From positions 85,118-149,117 of the forward strand of contig NZ_JARXWL010000003.1 in assembly GCF_029893325.1 (NCBI RefSeq): a stretch of DNA of 64,000 nt, written 5' to 3'. This DNA is from Enterococcus sp. PF1-24 (GTDB taxonomy: Bacteria; Bacillota; Bacilli; Lactobacillales; Enterococcaceae). The translations under genes and the position numbers were made by a program. The notes beneath the pieces were generated by a model. That model was not told the DNA's origin. It saw only the letters and a list, made by a program, of their open reading frames with translations, and did no database searches. The first letter of the stretch is position 1; each line of letters starts with the position of its first letter. This document shows, piece after piece, positions 6,711 through 14,956 of the stretch.

Positions 6711-8344
6711 CAATTTTTAAGGATTATGCTAAAAACAATCGAAAGGAATTAGTCTTCATAGTCCTTATCATTGTTTTTGCATCTATAATTAGTATTCCAT
6801 TGCCATATACCACAAAGTTTCTGATTGATGATATTTTGTTAGGTGAACAGTATTGGAAAATTAAGTATTTCACTTTTTTTCTAGTAGGTGTTCTTTTTAT
6901 TCAAATTGTTATTGGGAGAATGAGTGCATTGGTGAGTTCAAAGTTTATAAAGAAATTCAATATTTCTTTGAGGAAGAAATTGTATGTACCACTTATACAA
7001 AGTGACCAAGTTTGTCAAACACAAGGTGGAATTCAAACCCTTATTTTAAATGATGTTGACTTACTATCGAATACAATATTGACAATTATCAATATTTTTT
7101 TCTCAAATATAACTAAGTTAATAGGATTTCTATTTGTCATTATTAATATAAATTTGAAATTAACTCTTGTTACACTATTGTTCTGTCCTATCTATTTACT
7201 TTGGATATCATTCGTTAGTAAAAAGATAAAGAAGCTGAATATTCAATACCAAGTTTCCAAAGAGCATTTACTGTACAAAGTAAATACTCTAGCAGATAAC
7301 AGTTTGGTTGTTAAACTTTATAATCTATTCACTAAAACTGAGAAAGACTATATGGAAAAAGTTGAGAGTAATGCTGAAATCGCTAAAGATATCACTGTAT
7401 ATTCTAATTTTGTTTCCATAGTTTCAAATGTAATTATTACATCTGCGAATTTTATACCGCTAATTCTGGGTATATCACTAGTTAGTAAAGGAGAATTAAG
7501 CCTAGGTAATTTGATTGCATTTAATTCATACTGTGGGTTGCTCTTCTCACCAATTACTACACTATCTGGATTATTGACTCAAAATAAGACGGCTCAGGTT
7601 TTTGATGAGAGAATACAAGCAATCTTAAAGGTAGATGAACCACATCAGAAAAATCAAAGAGAACTAAATATCATTGAAGAGCCACAAGATAATGACATAA
7701 TTTGTTTGAAAAAGTTTAATCTATATACTAATGAAAAACAACTAATAGTAGATTCAGAATTATCTTTAAAAAAAGGTGAGGCTTTGCAGTTACATGGTGA
7801 TAATGGAGTTGGAAAATCCTTACTTCTCAAATCAATTTCCAATATATATCCAAATCATAGTGGGGCTATATTTTATAATAATTTGATCATAGTCAATACA
7901 ACAATACCTGAAATATCTGAGGAAATTCTTTATGTTTCGAATGATCAAGGCTTGGTTTTAGATACATTAAAAGACAACCTTGTTGGAGAGTTAGAAATTG
8001 ATGATGACTATGTAATAAGTGTCTTAAAGGATGTACACCTTTTTGATCGTTTTGCACTATTACCCTTGGGATTGAAAACAACCAAAGAAGAAATATTACA
8101 GCAGTTCAGTGCTGGTGAATTACAAAAGTTAAAGATAAGTAGAGCTCTGCTGAAAAAACCTAAAGTATTATTATTAGATGAAATGTTTTCAAATATTGAA
8201 AAAAACCAGTCGTGTATAATATTCAACAATATTAGAAATAAATATCCCAGTCTATCAATAGTTTTGGTGGAACATCATATCCACGAATTCGATATTGATG
8301 TGAATTATAAAATTTGTGAAAAAAAAATATCCAAATTAATTTAA
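6707..8344 (+). CDS. ABC exporter, fused membrane and ATPase domains
   Basis: 545 aa. Residues about 15-300 carry the six-helix exporter domain. The ATPase follows, with Walker A GDNGVGKS at 364-371, signature FSAGE in place of LSGGQ, Walker B KVLLLDEM and H-loop region VLVEHHIH. There is no N-terminal C39 peptidase domain, so leader removal must be done by another enzyme. The ATG start overlaps the methyltransferase stop (ATGA), implying translational coupling and one operon. The likely role is export of the mature peptide. Confidence 0.85.
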   Translation: MTIFKDYAKNNRKELVFIVLIIVFASIISIPLPYTTKFLIDDILLGEQYWKIKYFTFFLVGVLFIQIVIGRMSALVSSKFIKKFNISLRKKLYVPLIQSDQVCQTQGGIQTLILNDVDLLSNTILTIINIFFSNITKLIGFLFVIININLKLTLVTLLFCPIYLLWISFVSKKIKKLNIQYQVSKEHLLYKVNTLADNSLVVKLYNLFTKTEKDYMEKVESNAEIAKDITVYSNFVSIVSNVIITSANFIPLILGISLVSKGELSLGNLIAFNSYCGLLFSPITTLSGLLTQNKTAQVFDERIQAILKVDEPHQKNQRELNIIEEPQDNDIICLKKFNLYTNEKQLIVDSELSLKKGEALQLHGDNGVGKSLLLKSISNIYPNHSGAIFYNNLIIVNTTIPEISEEILYVSNDQGLVLDTLKDNLVGELEIDDDYVISVLKDVHLFDRFALLPLGLKTTKEEILQQFSAGELQKLKISRALLKKPKVLLLDEMFSNIEKNQSCIIFNNIRNKYPSLSIVLVEHHIHEFDIDVNYKICEKKISKLI

Positions 8345-8381
8345 CATAGTTGAATTCAAATTGTTTAGATCAATCAATTGA

Positions 8382-8684
8382 GTGAATACTAATGAAGAAT
8401 TAAATCTTATAAACAGCAAATACAATCTATCCTTTTGCATTTACTGTTGTATTCTAATTTATCAAGTATTGAACTACTTGATTACAATTCTTAGTGTGAT
8501 AGCAATTGGTCTGTTGTTTGATACAATGTATGAACTGACAGCCTTTATGATTACAATTTATTGCCTACGTATAGCAGGTGGTGGAGATCACTTCGAAAAA
8601 GTACGATTATATTTTTTATTTTCAATTACACTATCGATAGTTATTTTTCTTTGTATTGATTCAATTTTACCATTTTTTTCATGA
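8382..8684 (+). CDS. Short AgrB-like membrane protein lacking the catalytic Cys
   Basis: 100 aa with three hydrophobic segments. Around residues 60-75 the pattern LRIAGGGDHFEKVRLYFLFS lines up with the AgrB active site, where a His is followed seven residues later by the catalytic Cys. Here the His is kept but the position seven residues later is Tyr. The protein is about half the usual AgrB length (near 190). The start is GTG 8382 with a weak ribosome site. It may be a decayed or repurposed AgrB-type leader peptidase, or an immunity protein. Family assignment is tentative. Confidence 0.45.
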   Translation: MNTNEELNLINSKYNLSFCIYCCILIYQVLNYLITILSVIAIGLLFDTMYELTAFMITIYCLRIAGGGDHFEKVRLYFLFSITLSIVIFLCIDSILPFFS

Positions 8685-8808
8685 AAAGTGGCTCATTTTC
8701 ATTTCTAAACTAGCATAAACAATAGTCTATTTAATGAACTATCACAGGTGAAAAATATTATTTCATCTACAAATTGAAAACTTAGGTAAAATGAAAGGAT
8801 GGACACAT

Positions 8809-9102
8809 ATGAAAAAAGAGGGTAGGATAAAATTTGCTCTTAAAAGAATGGAGCAAAATCAATATACAATTACTTTTGCAAAAGGAGTTGACATAGATCT
8901 AGTAAATACAGATTCCTTTATTAAAAAGAATATTGATTGGATATTTTTTAACTCAGAAAAAAATAGTGGTGAAATATATATAGGCAAAGGAATTTCTTTA
9001 GAGGAAGTTCAAAATAGATTTGCTATGCTGTTCTCTTTAAGTGACAAAGATATCTCTATTAAAGAAAAAAGCATTGGGTTGAGCAATTTGTACCCTCTAT
9101 AA
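8809..9102 (+). CDS. Hypothetical protein at the end of the RiPP locus (97 aa)
   Basis: Not recognised. The ATG at 8809 is chosen over one at 8791 because AAAGG lies about 10 bases ahead of it. The protein is charged and soluble-looking (MKKEGRIKFALKRMEQNQ), with no signal peptide or membrane segment and no known motif. It sits 125 bases after the AgrB-like gene and could have its own promoter. Its proximity suggests, but does not show, a role in the RiPP system such as leader binding or immunity. Confidence 0.5.
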   Translation: MKKEGRIKFALKRMEQNQYTITFAKGVDIDLVNTDSFIKKNIDWIFFNSEKNSGEIYIGKGISLEEVQNRFAMLFSLSDKDISIKEKSIGLSNLYPL

Positions 9103-9350
9103 TATAAAGGCTTTTGGATTAGAATATTCAAATCTAGCATATGAAATTGTAGTATAAAAAGTGTGTTAGTAATTACTAATATGTTATTTATATTATGTAG
9201 GATACATACTGGTGCTTGAATATTTAGAGAAGATTCGAGAGAACATAAGAATGGGATCTTATGAAATTTAGTGAAGTACTTTGTTTTGCTGATATGAAAC
9301 TTTTGTTGTTAAAACAATAGTTTTGAACTCTATGAAGTATGCTATCTATT
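9103..9350. other. Non-coding stretch at the right end of the first element
   Basis: AT-rich and without a supported gene. It contains the perfect 14-bp palindrome TTAGTAATTACTAA at 9166-9179, which could be a regulator or recombination-protein site near the attachment site. Nothing else is recognised. Confidence 0.35.
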
Positions 9351-9404
9351 AACCAGGTCTTAAGAAAGCCCGTAAAGCTTCACAATTTTCTAAACGTTAA
9401 TATT
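9351..9404 (+). repeat. Attachment-site repeat (rpsI 3' end), left copy
   Basis: 54 bases matching 40585-40638 at 48 of 54 positions. It encodes PGLKKARKASQFSKR and a stop, the C-terminus of ribosomal protein S9. All six differences from the other copy are third-codon-position synonymous changes. No upstream S9 sequence is attached, so this is not an intact rpsI. It is the end of an element that uses the rpsI 3' end as its integration site. Confidence 0.8.
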
Positions 9405-9424
9405 CGCTTTATATCAACGATTTG

Positions 9425-9460
9425 GACGTTTCGCAACTTAGTTTGTGAAGCGTCTTTTTT
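9425..9460 (+). terminator. rpsI-type terminator next to the attachment site
   Basis: GACGTTTCGCAA at 9425-9436 pairs, with G-T wobbles, with TTGTGAAGCGTC at 9443-9454, followed by six T. A related hairpin follows the other S9 repeat at 40657-40692. The stem overlaps the stop codon of the convergent integrase gene. Confidence 0.7.
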
Positions 9461-10718
9461 CATTGTTGACACCATAGTTGACACCATTCAGGGCAGTATC
9501 CTTTTGAATTAACTTGCGGTAAGCTATTTCTCCAACAGGCATTTTAATGACATTTGGTGTGTTCACATAAGTTTTTGTGATTGTGGTATCGCTATGGGTT
9601 AGGGCTTCTGAAATCTGTTCTAAAGAAGTGCCGGACTGTCTAGCTAAGGTTGCCCCAGTATGTCTTAATTTATGAGGTGTCGCATGTGCTAGGTGTTTAT
9701 GCCTGCGTTCGATAGATTTCATTCGATAGTTCAGGTAGTCGGTATGAAGCGGTTGATTGATATTACCTTTGCGATCAATATACGTAAAAATAAGTTGTTC
9801 ATCGGATTGTTTGATACCAAATTGAGCTAGTTCAGATTGCTGTTGATTTTTCCATTCAAGTAATAACTCTTTCAACTCAATGGGAATATGAAAAACTGTC
9901 GTCTTATTTCCTTTTGTGTTTTTTTCGTTGCCGAACTTATCCAAAGCTTTTGCAATAAATATTTGTGATTTTGAAAAATCAATATGTTTCCATTTCAAGG
10001 CATAAGTTTCAGATTTTCGATCAGATAAGAAAAAGGTTGTCTGGAAAAGAATGTAGTCTTGAAAGGATAGAAGCTCATTCTGCCAATCTTCGTGAACAGT
10101 GATGAGCCATTCTCGTAATTGCTCAAATGACAAATATAAATCTTCTTCTTTCCTAGCCTGTTTTAATTGGTTCTTCTTAGTCGCTTTGATGCGTTTTAAG
10201 GACTTTTCAAGCTTATTCCGCTCAATGTATTCTAATTCCTCAGCCCAGTCAAATATCGAGTTTACATAGCTTCTTAATGTTTTAAAGTTTGCATATTCAG
10301 CAGCTTTTTTTGTCATAAGTTGTAAAACTAGGGCTTTATTCTGGTTGAGATAATTAAGCGTATATTTACCAAACATTGGCAGTATATGAAGTCTAAATAC
10401 ATCTTTGGTATTACCAACTGTTACCTTCGTTGGAGGATTGGTGTTTGTTGAAGTAAGTCCAGAAGTATAAGCATCAAACCAAATATCTTTGTAAAAATTT
10501 TTGAATAAGGCTTCACCACCTAGTTCAAAAGCATTTTTATTTTTGTTTTCACGTATTTCTTTAATTTTGGCATAGAAATCAATCTGAGCTTCGTTAGCCT
10601 CCTTTTTTGTTTTGAAGTTTCTTGAGTAAAGTTTCTCTACTCCCAGTAATTCTTGAATATCTTGAGGGTAGTAAAGTCTTAGTCGATAAGTATTATTTGT
10701 AGTTTTTGAAATTGCCAT
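9438..10718 (-). CDS. int: Tyrosine integrase of the mobilizable element
   Basis: 426 aa. It has an N-terminal arm-binding domain (about 1-60), a core-binding domain (about 75-180) and a catalytic domain (about 200-390) with Arg234, His349-x-x-Arg352 (TPHKLRHTGATL), His375 and the nucleophile Tyr384 (TKTYVNTPN). It reads toward the S9 attachment repeat and ends inside the adjacent terminator stem, the usual place for the integrase of an element sitting in a gene 3' end. The ATG at 10718 follows GGAGG. It should integrate and excise the 31-kb element. Confidence 0.92.
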   Translation of the reverse strand: MAISKTTNNTYRLRLYYPQDIQELLGVEKLYSRNFKTKKEANEAQIDFYAKIKEIRENKNKNAFELGGEALFKNFYKDIWFDAYTSGLTSTNTNPPTKVTVGNTKDVFRLHILPMFGKYTLNYLNQNKALVLQLMTKKAAEYANFKTLRSYVNSIFDWAEELEYIERNKLEKSLKRIKATKKNQLKQARKEEDLYLSFEQLREWLITVHEDWQNELLSFQDYILFQTTFFLSDRKSETYALKWKHIDFSKSQIFIAKALDKFGNEKNTKGNKTTVFHIPIELKELLLEWKNQQQSELAQFGIKQSDEQLIFTYIDRKGNINQPLHTDYLNYRMKSIERRHKHLAHATPHKLRHTGATLARQSGTSLEQISEALTHSDTTITKTYVNTPNVIKMPVGEIAYRKLIQKDTALNGVNYGVNNEKRRFTN

Positions 10719-10777
10719 AGTATTTACCTCCGAAAATGTGAGCCGAAACCAAATACTATGACTTGATTATACAAACT

Positions 10778-11059
10778 CTAAGATGATTTTTCTAGCTGTT
10801 TTATCCATTTATCAATAGTGATCTTATCAAAGCGAGTGGAGCCGTTAATTTTGATAAGGGGTAAACCCTGTTTTATCCACGAATCTAGTGTATTGTTGGA
10901 TATTTGTAGATAGTGACAGGTTTGCTTTTTATTCATGTATCGGTAGTTGAGATTAACTTGTTTTCGTGTGTTCTCAATTTCAACCAAAATCATTTGAGTA
11001 ATTTGTTTTTTTATACTACCTAGCTGTTCATTACTAAGTAGGATTTCTACTTCTTTCAT
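10778..11059 (-). CDS. xis: Excisionase-like helix-turn-helix protein
   Basis: 93 aa. Residues about 42-88 form an excisionase/MerR-type winged helix (MNKKQTCHYLQISNNTLDSW, then IKQGLPLIKINGSTRFDK). It lies 59 bases upstream of the integrase in the same direction and has AGGAGG before its ATG. The family normally directs excision or modulates integrase. The symbol is by position and fold, not by close homology. Confidence 0.7.
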   Translation of the reverse strand: MKEVEILLSNEQLGSIKKQITQMILVEIENTRKQVNLNYRYMNKKQTCHYLQISNNTLDSWIKQGLPLIKINGSTRFDKITIDKWIKQLEKSS

Positions 11060-11194
11060 ATCTGGTACCTCCTATATTATTTAATGATGTTGACTAGATA
11101 GAAATGACTTAGGATAGAACTATTTATTAACTACAATAGGAGAAATATTAAGCAGTAGCTTGTAGATAATATTCTAATCTTTAAAGAATGTCAT

Positions 11195-12388
11195 TTATTC
11201 ATTTGTAGTAGTTCCATTAGTCATAAACTGATTGAACTTTCTATAACTAGTGATTGCATTAAGACCATGGTTTTTCTTCAGATTAGCTAGTAGTATATTG
11301 TCTTTTTGTGTACCTATGACAGAAACATAATCTTGAAGAAAAGAGTCGTATTCTTGCATTTCCATATATAACGGTGTCATATATTGGACAAAGGTAATCC
11401 TTCGCTGGAGCTGTTGGAAAGCATCGATGCTAGGATGATGTCTGAAGACTACATCGTAAAACTGTTTTGGATTGTATGGTGATGTAATGATAAACAAATC
11501 TACCATCAAGGCTTTATCGAAGAAACGACTAGGTGCTTTAGGCGTCTCGCCATAGGGATCAAGCATCTTTAATAAATCATCATAGGGGAATGTTTTTGGA
11601 CGTAATTCATCTAGAATGACGGTATGCTCCCCTTCGTAATGCTGAAACCCATCTTTTGAGGAGCCAGAAATAAAGTAATTCTTTTGTGTAGCGGCGGCAT
11701 ATCTCTTGGCTAGGACAGTTTTCCCAGTTTCTGATTGCCCATAGAGCCAAATCACGGTGATTGGTTTACCGCTGACTTTTCGTTTTGCGATCCATTCTTT
11801 CGCATTTTCGGCTTGTACTTGTTGGTGAACATCTTGAATTTGTCTTTTGGCTTTGGCAAATTGTGAACCTGTCAAGTTGGCGATGACTTCCTCTTTCGAG
11901 AGTTCACCAGTACCTAAACGATCAAGCAATTCTTTAATGATCACATGATCTTTTCGAGAGTCCTTTTTATTTACATTTTGAGAGATCTTTTTTAATAATG
12001 CAGGGTAATCAAAGTTTGCTTTGACGCATTCTACTGGATAAGGGTATTTTTCTTGTGCTTCAGTTGTCTGATGGACAAGGTAAGAATAGGCATTGTGGAT
12101 ATTTCCGCGCCATTGTTGAAAAGCAGAACCTTGCGGTTCTTGGATCAATTTTGCCAGTTGGGCTAGACTTCTAGGATTTTTGAATTGCAGGACAAGGTGC
12201 ACATGAGGTGTTACAGGCTCTCCTTGCTCATTCACATCCTTATCATGAAGGATACCAGCGATTTTTACAGGTTGTAGTGTGGATACAAACGCTTTAAAGA
12301 TACTGGCAAGTGTTTTCCGTTTGATCGATCGTGGTAAATGCTGTAATTGTTGTTCATACATCACGTTGATTGCACGTGGTGCGCCCAT
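11195..12388 (-). CDS. Rolling-circle Rep / relaxase with SF3-type helicase domain
   Basis: 397 aa. The ATG at 12388 is preferred because AAAGGAGATGG stands just before it; the frame also extends upstream. The N-terminal HUH-type nuclease shows PHVHLVLQF at 61-69 (His62, His64) and candidate nucleophiles Tyr101/Tyr103 in AYSYLVHQ. The C-terminal P-loop GQSETGKT at 217-224 and ILDEL resemble the RNA-helicase-type domain of small-plasmid and viral Reps. Rep proteins of this PF01719-PF00910 type act as relaxases in some streptococcal mobilizable elements. It is next to the coupling-protein gene and the candidate oriT. Confidence 0.85.
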   Translation of the reverse strand: MGAPRAINVMYEQQLQHLPRSIKRKTLASIFKAFVSTLQPVKIAGILHDKDVNEQGEPVTPHVHLVLQFKNPRSLAQLAKLIQEPQGSAFQQWRGNIHNAYSYLVHQTTEAQEKYPYPVECVKANFDYPALLKKISQNVNKKDSRKDHVIIKELLDRLGTGELSKEEVIANLTGSQFAKAKRQIQDVHQQVQAENAKEWIAKRKVSGKPITVIWLYGQSETGKTVLAKRYAAATQKNYFISGSSKDGFQHYEGEHTVILDELRPKTFPYDDLLKMLDPYGETPKAPSRFFDKALMVDLFIITSPYNPKQFYDVVFRHHPSIDAFQQLQRRITFVQYMTPLYMEMQEYDSFLQDYVSVIGTQKDNILLANLKKNHGLNAITSYRKFNQFMTNGTTTNE

Positions 12389-12528
12389 ATTTGACCATCT
12401 CCTTTCAGTTGTAATTTTGCTAGCTATTATCACTTGGTTGAGTGAAAAATAACAATCGTCATTTTTGACTAATAAGACTTATTTTGCTTGGTATATGGTC
12501 TTTTTAAAAGATTTTTGACAAGATAGGA

Positions 12529-12659
12529 TGCGGTGGTATAACAAGCCCTACCACCGCAAGGGAATAAGTTTTCGATTAAAAATTGACAATGAAAAAGCTA
12601 AAATAGCGGAATGGAGCTGCTTTTTTGTTTTCGTTCCGAACAAAAGCAGCCCCATTCCA
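12529..12659. other. Candidate oriT / replication origin
   Basis: Two strong hairpins lie just upstream of the Rep gene. TGCGGTGGTA at 12529-12538 pairs perfectly with TACCACCGCA at 12549-12558 around a 10-base loop. GGAATGG plus GCTGCTTTT (12608-12624) pair with AAAAGCAGC plus CCATTCC (12642-12658) around a loop. The position between the relaxase and the coupling-protein cluster is that of oriT in Tn916-type elements. A nick in the loop of the first hairpin is plausible; no nick site can be proven here. Confidence 0.5.
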
Positions 12660-12660
12660 C

Positions 12661-13269
12661 TTAGTGAGTTTGCTTTGTTCCTCGTAGCCACAATTGAAAT
12701 TTTTGTCGCTCAAAAGTTGAGATCAGATAAGTTGGATACAAACTAGCCAAATGTTCTTTGATCTGTTCTTCATGAGCCCTTAAGATTTTCTGCGATTGTG
12801 CCTCTTTTGGGATATTGATAAACAGTTGTAAGTGTTCGTTCCGAATGTCTAACACTGATTTCTTTACTGAACGATTGAACTGCCTCAGTACCTGATCTTC
12901 TAACTTCGTTTGGTCATCATAAGACTGATTTTTTGGAAGTTGTGGCGTTGCTTGTGTTAAAAATCGCCTAAAGCGAAGGGTCCCAATAATAGATTTTCCC
13001 AAATTGGACAAACTATCCTGTTTTATCCGATGAATGACCTCTGGAAGTAGGAAAATGCTCAATAGGGTAGTGACAATCACAAGCAACAATTGAAGGGGAT
13101 CTAGTAGGATCTCTAATAATACGAATGAGAAGGAGGCTTCTGCTGTTGTTTTTAGACTATAGAGACAGAGCAGATTTCCAGCGCCCGAAAGGGCGATCCC
13201 CATTAGAAAGAATGCACCTAGTGAGTGGAGAACCGAATAGCATTGAATAAAATATGATTTTTTTATCAT
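12661..13269 (-). CDS. Two-helix membrane protein of the mobilization module
   Basis: 202 aa. Two membrane segments lie in the first 80 residues (about 15-38 and 52-75), followed by a long charged cytoplasmic domain. I recognise no enzyme motif. Its ATG overlaps the stop of the FtsK-like gene by 4 bases, so the two are co-translated. It probably anchors or partners the coupling ATPase, which itself lacks clear membrane helices. The ORFs of Tn916-like elements show similar pairings. Confidence 0.65.
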   Translation of the reverse strand: MIKKSYFIQCYSVLHSLGAFFLMGIALSGAGNLLCLYSLKTTAEASFSFVLLEILLDPLQLLLVIVTTLLSIFLLPEVIHRIKQDSLSNLGKSIIGTLRFRRFLTQATPQLPKNQSYDDQTKLEDQVLRQFNRSVKKSVLDIRNEHLQLFINIPKEAQSQKILRAHEEQIKEHLASLYPTYLISTFERQKFQLWLRGTKQTH

Positions 13270-14336
13270 AAGATCCCACTTTCTGTATAGAAGGTTGGTG
13301 TCAAAAGTGGCAATACCTGATAGGGGTGCTCACTATCAATGACTTGGATCAATCCTGTACCTTTTCCAATCGGGATAACGATCCCTGTTGGATCTAAATC
13401 AGGAAATAGGAATTGGGTGGTTTTACTGCTGATATTTCCAATTTGAACTAAGACATTCGCCTGTTCTCTAACACTTACTGGAACGGCATTGAAGTCAAAT
13501 CGCTGGGAAACTAAAACTAAATGACAACGGGTCGCACGTCCAAGAAGTGCGATGGTACTGAGTAAAGACTGGAAAGCGTCTTTGATTTGCTTATTCACGC
13601 CTTCAGACAAAGCCAACACTTCATCAATCACGACAGTTAAATGTTCAAATTCATGTGTTGGATTATCAAATAGGATCGCTTGTCGCTTATGAATGATCGA
13701 CAAAACAGAACTTAACGCATCGTTCACTTGGCTAACAAAATCACTTTTAGAACGATTCTGTTCAGGATGAAGCACAGAAATCTGATGTGATTTGGCCCAT
13801 CTTGAAGGACTGTCGAACTTTGGATCTACAATAATCAATTGTGATAACTGGCGTAATGCTTCAAGAAGATAGGTTAGAAAATAGGATTTTCCGCTGCCTG
13901 AATTACCCGCAATCACGATACCCGTGACATGATCATAGTTGATGCACAAGTTTTTCATAATTGGAATCTGACTTCCTTGATACTGGGTAACATAGGTCGG
14001 AAGGTCTTGTATGATCAAACGTTCACTTATCCCTTTGAACCAAGGAAAAAACAAGGCTCGTTGAGTGTGAATATCCTCTGTTTCTAAGGGCATAAAATAA
14101 GCCGTGTTTTGTTTCAACAAGGTGTACCGAGGGTAAAGGCTCGCATTGGCAATGAGAAAGATCTTTTGATAAAGAGCTTCATCAATCAAATACCCCGCCG
14201 GTGTGCGGGGGACGAATAGGAATCCGTCCTCTTGCACAACGACATAAAAAGAATTGGTATACGTGGACTCGCCATTTATTGAAAGTGCCATATTCAAGCT
14301 TTGACTCAAATAGCGTTCAAGGGCAGCCGTCTCCAT
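13266..14336 (-). CDS. FtsK/TcpA-like DNA coupling ATPase
   Basis: 356 aa. Walker A GNSGSGKS is at about 144-151 and Walker B LTVVIDEV at about 229-236, followed by GRATRCHLVLVSQRFD, the arrangement of FtsK/SpoIIIE translocases and TcpA coupling proteins. No transmembrane N-terminus is visible; the next gene may supply membrane attachment. The start codon shares one base with the upstream stop (TAATG). It should present the Rep-bound DNA to a conjugation channel supplied by another element, since no channel genes are present here. Confidence 0.85.
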   Translation of the reverse strand: METAALERYLSQSLNMALSINGESTYTNSFYVVVQEDGFLFVPRTPAGYLIDEALYQKIFLIANASLYPRYTLLKQNTAYFMPLETEDIHTQRALFFPWFKGISERLIIQDLPTYVTQYQGSQIPIMKNLCINYDHVTGIVIAGNSGSGKSYFLTYLLEALRQLSQLIIVDPKFDSPSRWAKSHQISVLHPEQNRSKSDFVSQVNDALSSVLSIIHKRQAILFDNPTHEFEHLTVVIDEVLALSEGVNKQIKDAFQSLLSTIALLGRATRCHLVLVSQRFDFNAVPVSVREQANVLVQIGNISSKTTQFLFPDLDPTGIVIPIGKGTGLIQVIDSEHPYQVLPLLTPTFYTESGIL

Positions 14337-14653
14337 TATTTCACGACCTTGAGACCATCTGCTTTGAAATAGACATTGTTGCGGATCTCAATCCCTTGGA
14401 GATTATCAAAAGCAACAAGGGAGAGAAAAGGAGGGAGTACAGGTTCCTTTTCAAATTTGACACTAAAAGGGTTCAATCCTTCTTGAACAAACCAGAGTTT
14501 ATATCCCCGAATGTTTTCTGTCCGTTGCTTCTCTACATATTCATACTGTGTTTCAATAAACGAAGTGGTGCATTGTGTGGGGCGATCTGTAGCGATATAT
14601 TTGCGAGCCGTAGCCTCACTGTACTGATTTGTTTGAGTAAACGATGTTTTCAT
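14336..14653 (-). CDS. Small conserved-looking mobilization-module protein (105 aa)
   Basis: First gene of the coupling module, with its ATG at 14653 behind AGGAGG. It is soluble and mixed alpha/beta by appearance, with no known motif (ends FKADGLKVVK). It is translationally coupled to the FtsK-like gene. Small proteins at this position in Tn916-like elements are of unknown or accessory function; none is assigned here. Confidence 0.6.
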   Translation of the reverse strand: MKTSFTQTNQYSEATARKYIATDRPTQCTTSFIETQYEYVEKQRTENIRGYKLWFVQEGLNPFSVKFEKEPVLPPFLSLVAFDNLQGIEIRNNVYFKADGLKVVK

Positions 14654-14922
14654 TGGTTAAAATCCTCCTGAGTAAAGTTGTAGTGGTAAAAGTGGCGAAA
14701 GCCGTAACTATCCCACTTCTAACTAGCATGATTTACGGATCTGCTAGTTTATGATCAAAGTACTTGTGCACAGCTCTTTGATACCTCTATTCTACGACTA
14801 TTTCATTGGAGAAAAGACTATCAAAATGGACTTATTTTTAATGAAATTGAACACCATTTTGATTACCAAAATGTCGTTACTACATTTTAACTTGTACGTT
14901 AACAACCAGAATGAAGTACATA

Positions 14923-14952
14923 AAAAGAGTAACCAGTTTTGGCTACTCTTTT
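14923..14952 (-). terminator. Terminator of the 405-aa gene
   Basis: AAAAGAGTAACCA at 14923-14935 pairs with TGGCTACTCTTTT at 14940-14952, with one mismatch. On the minus strand the stem ends in a T-tract and lies just past the stop at 14957. The rest of 14654-14922 shows nothing beyond the ribosome site of the small mobilization gene. Confidence 0.6.
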
Positions 14953-14956
14953 CTTG

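Noticed and set aside
12528..12746. 72-codon plus-strand frame over the hairpin region
   Set aside because: It runs through two strong hairpins and into the membrane-protein gene; it looks like non-coding origin DNA.
9438..14653. Complete Tn916-like conjugative transposon
   Set aside because: No conjugation pore ATPase, wall hydrolase or other transfer channel genes are present, and the relaxase is of the Rep/SF3 type.
14201..14671. 156-codon frame opposite the coupling genes
   Set aside because: Antisense to two well-supported overlapping genes and without motif.
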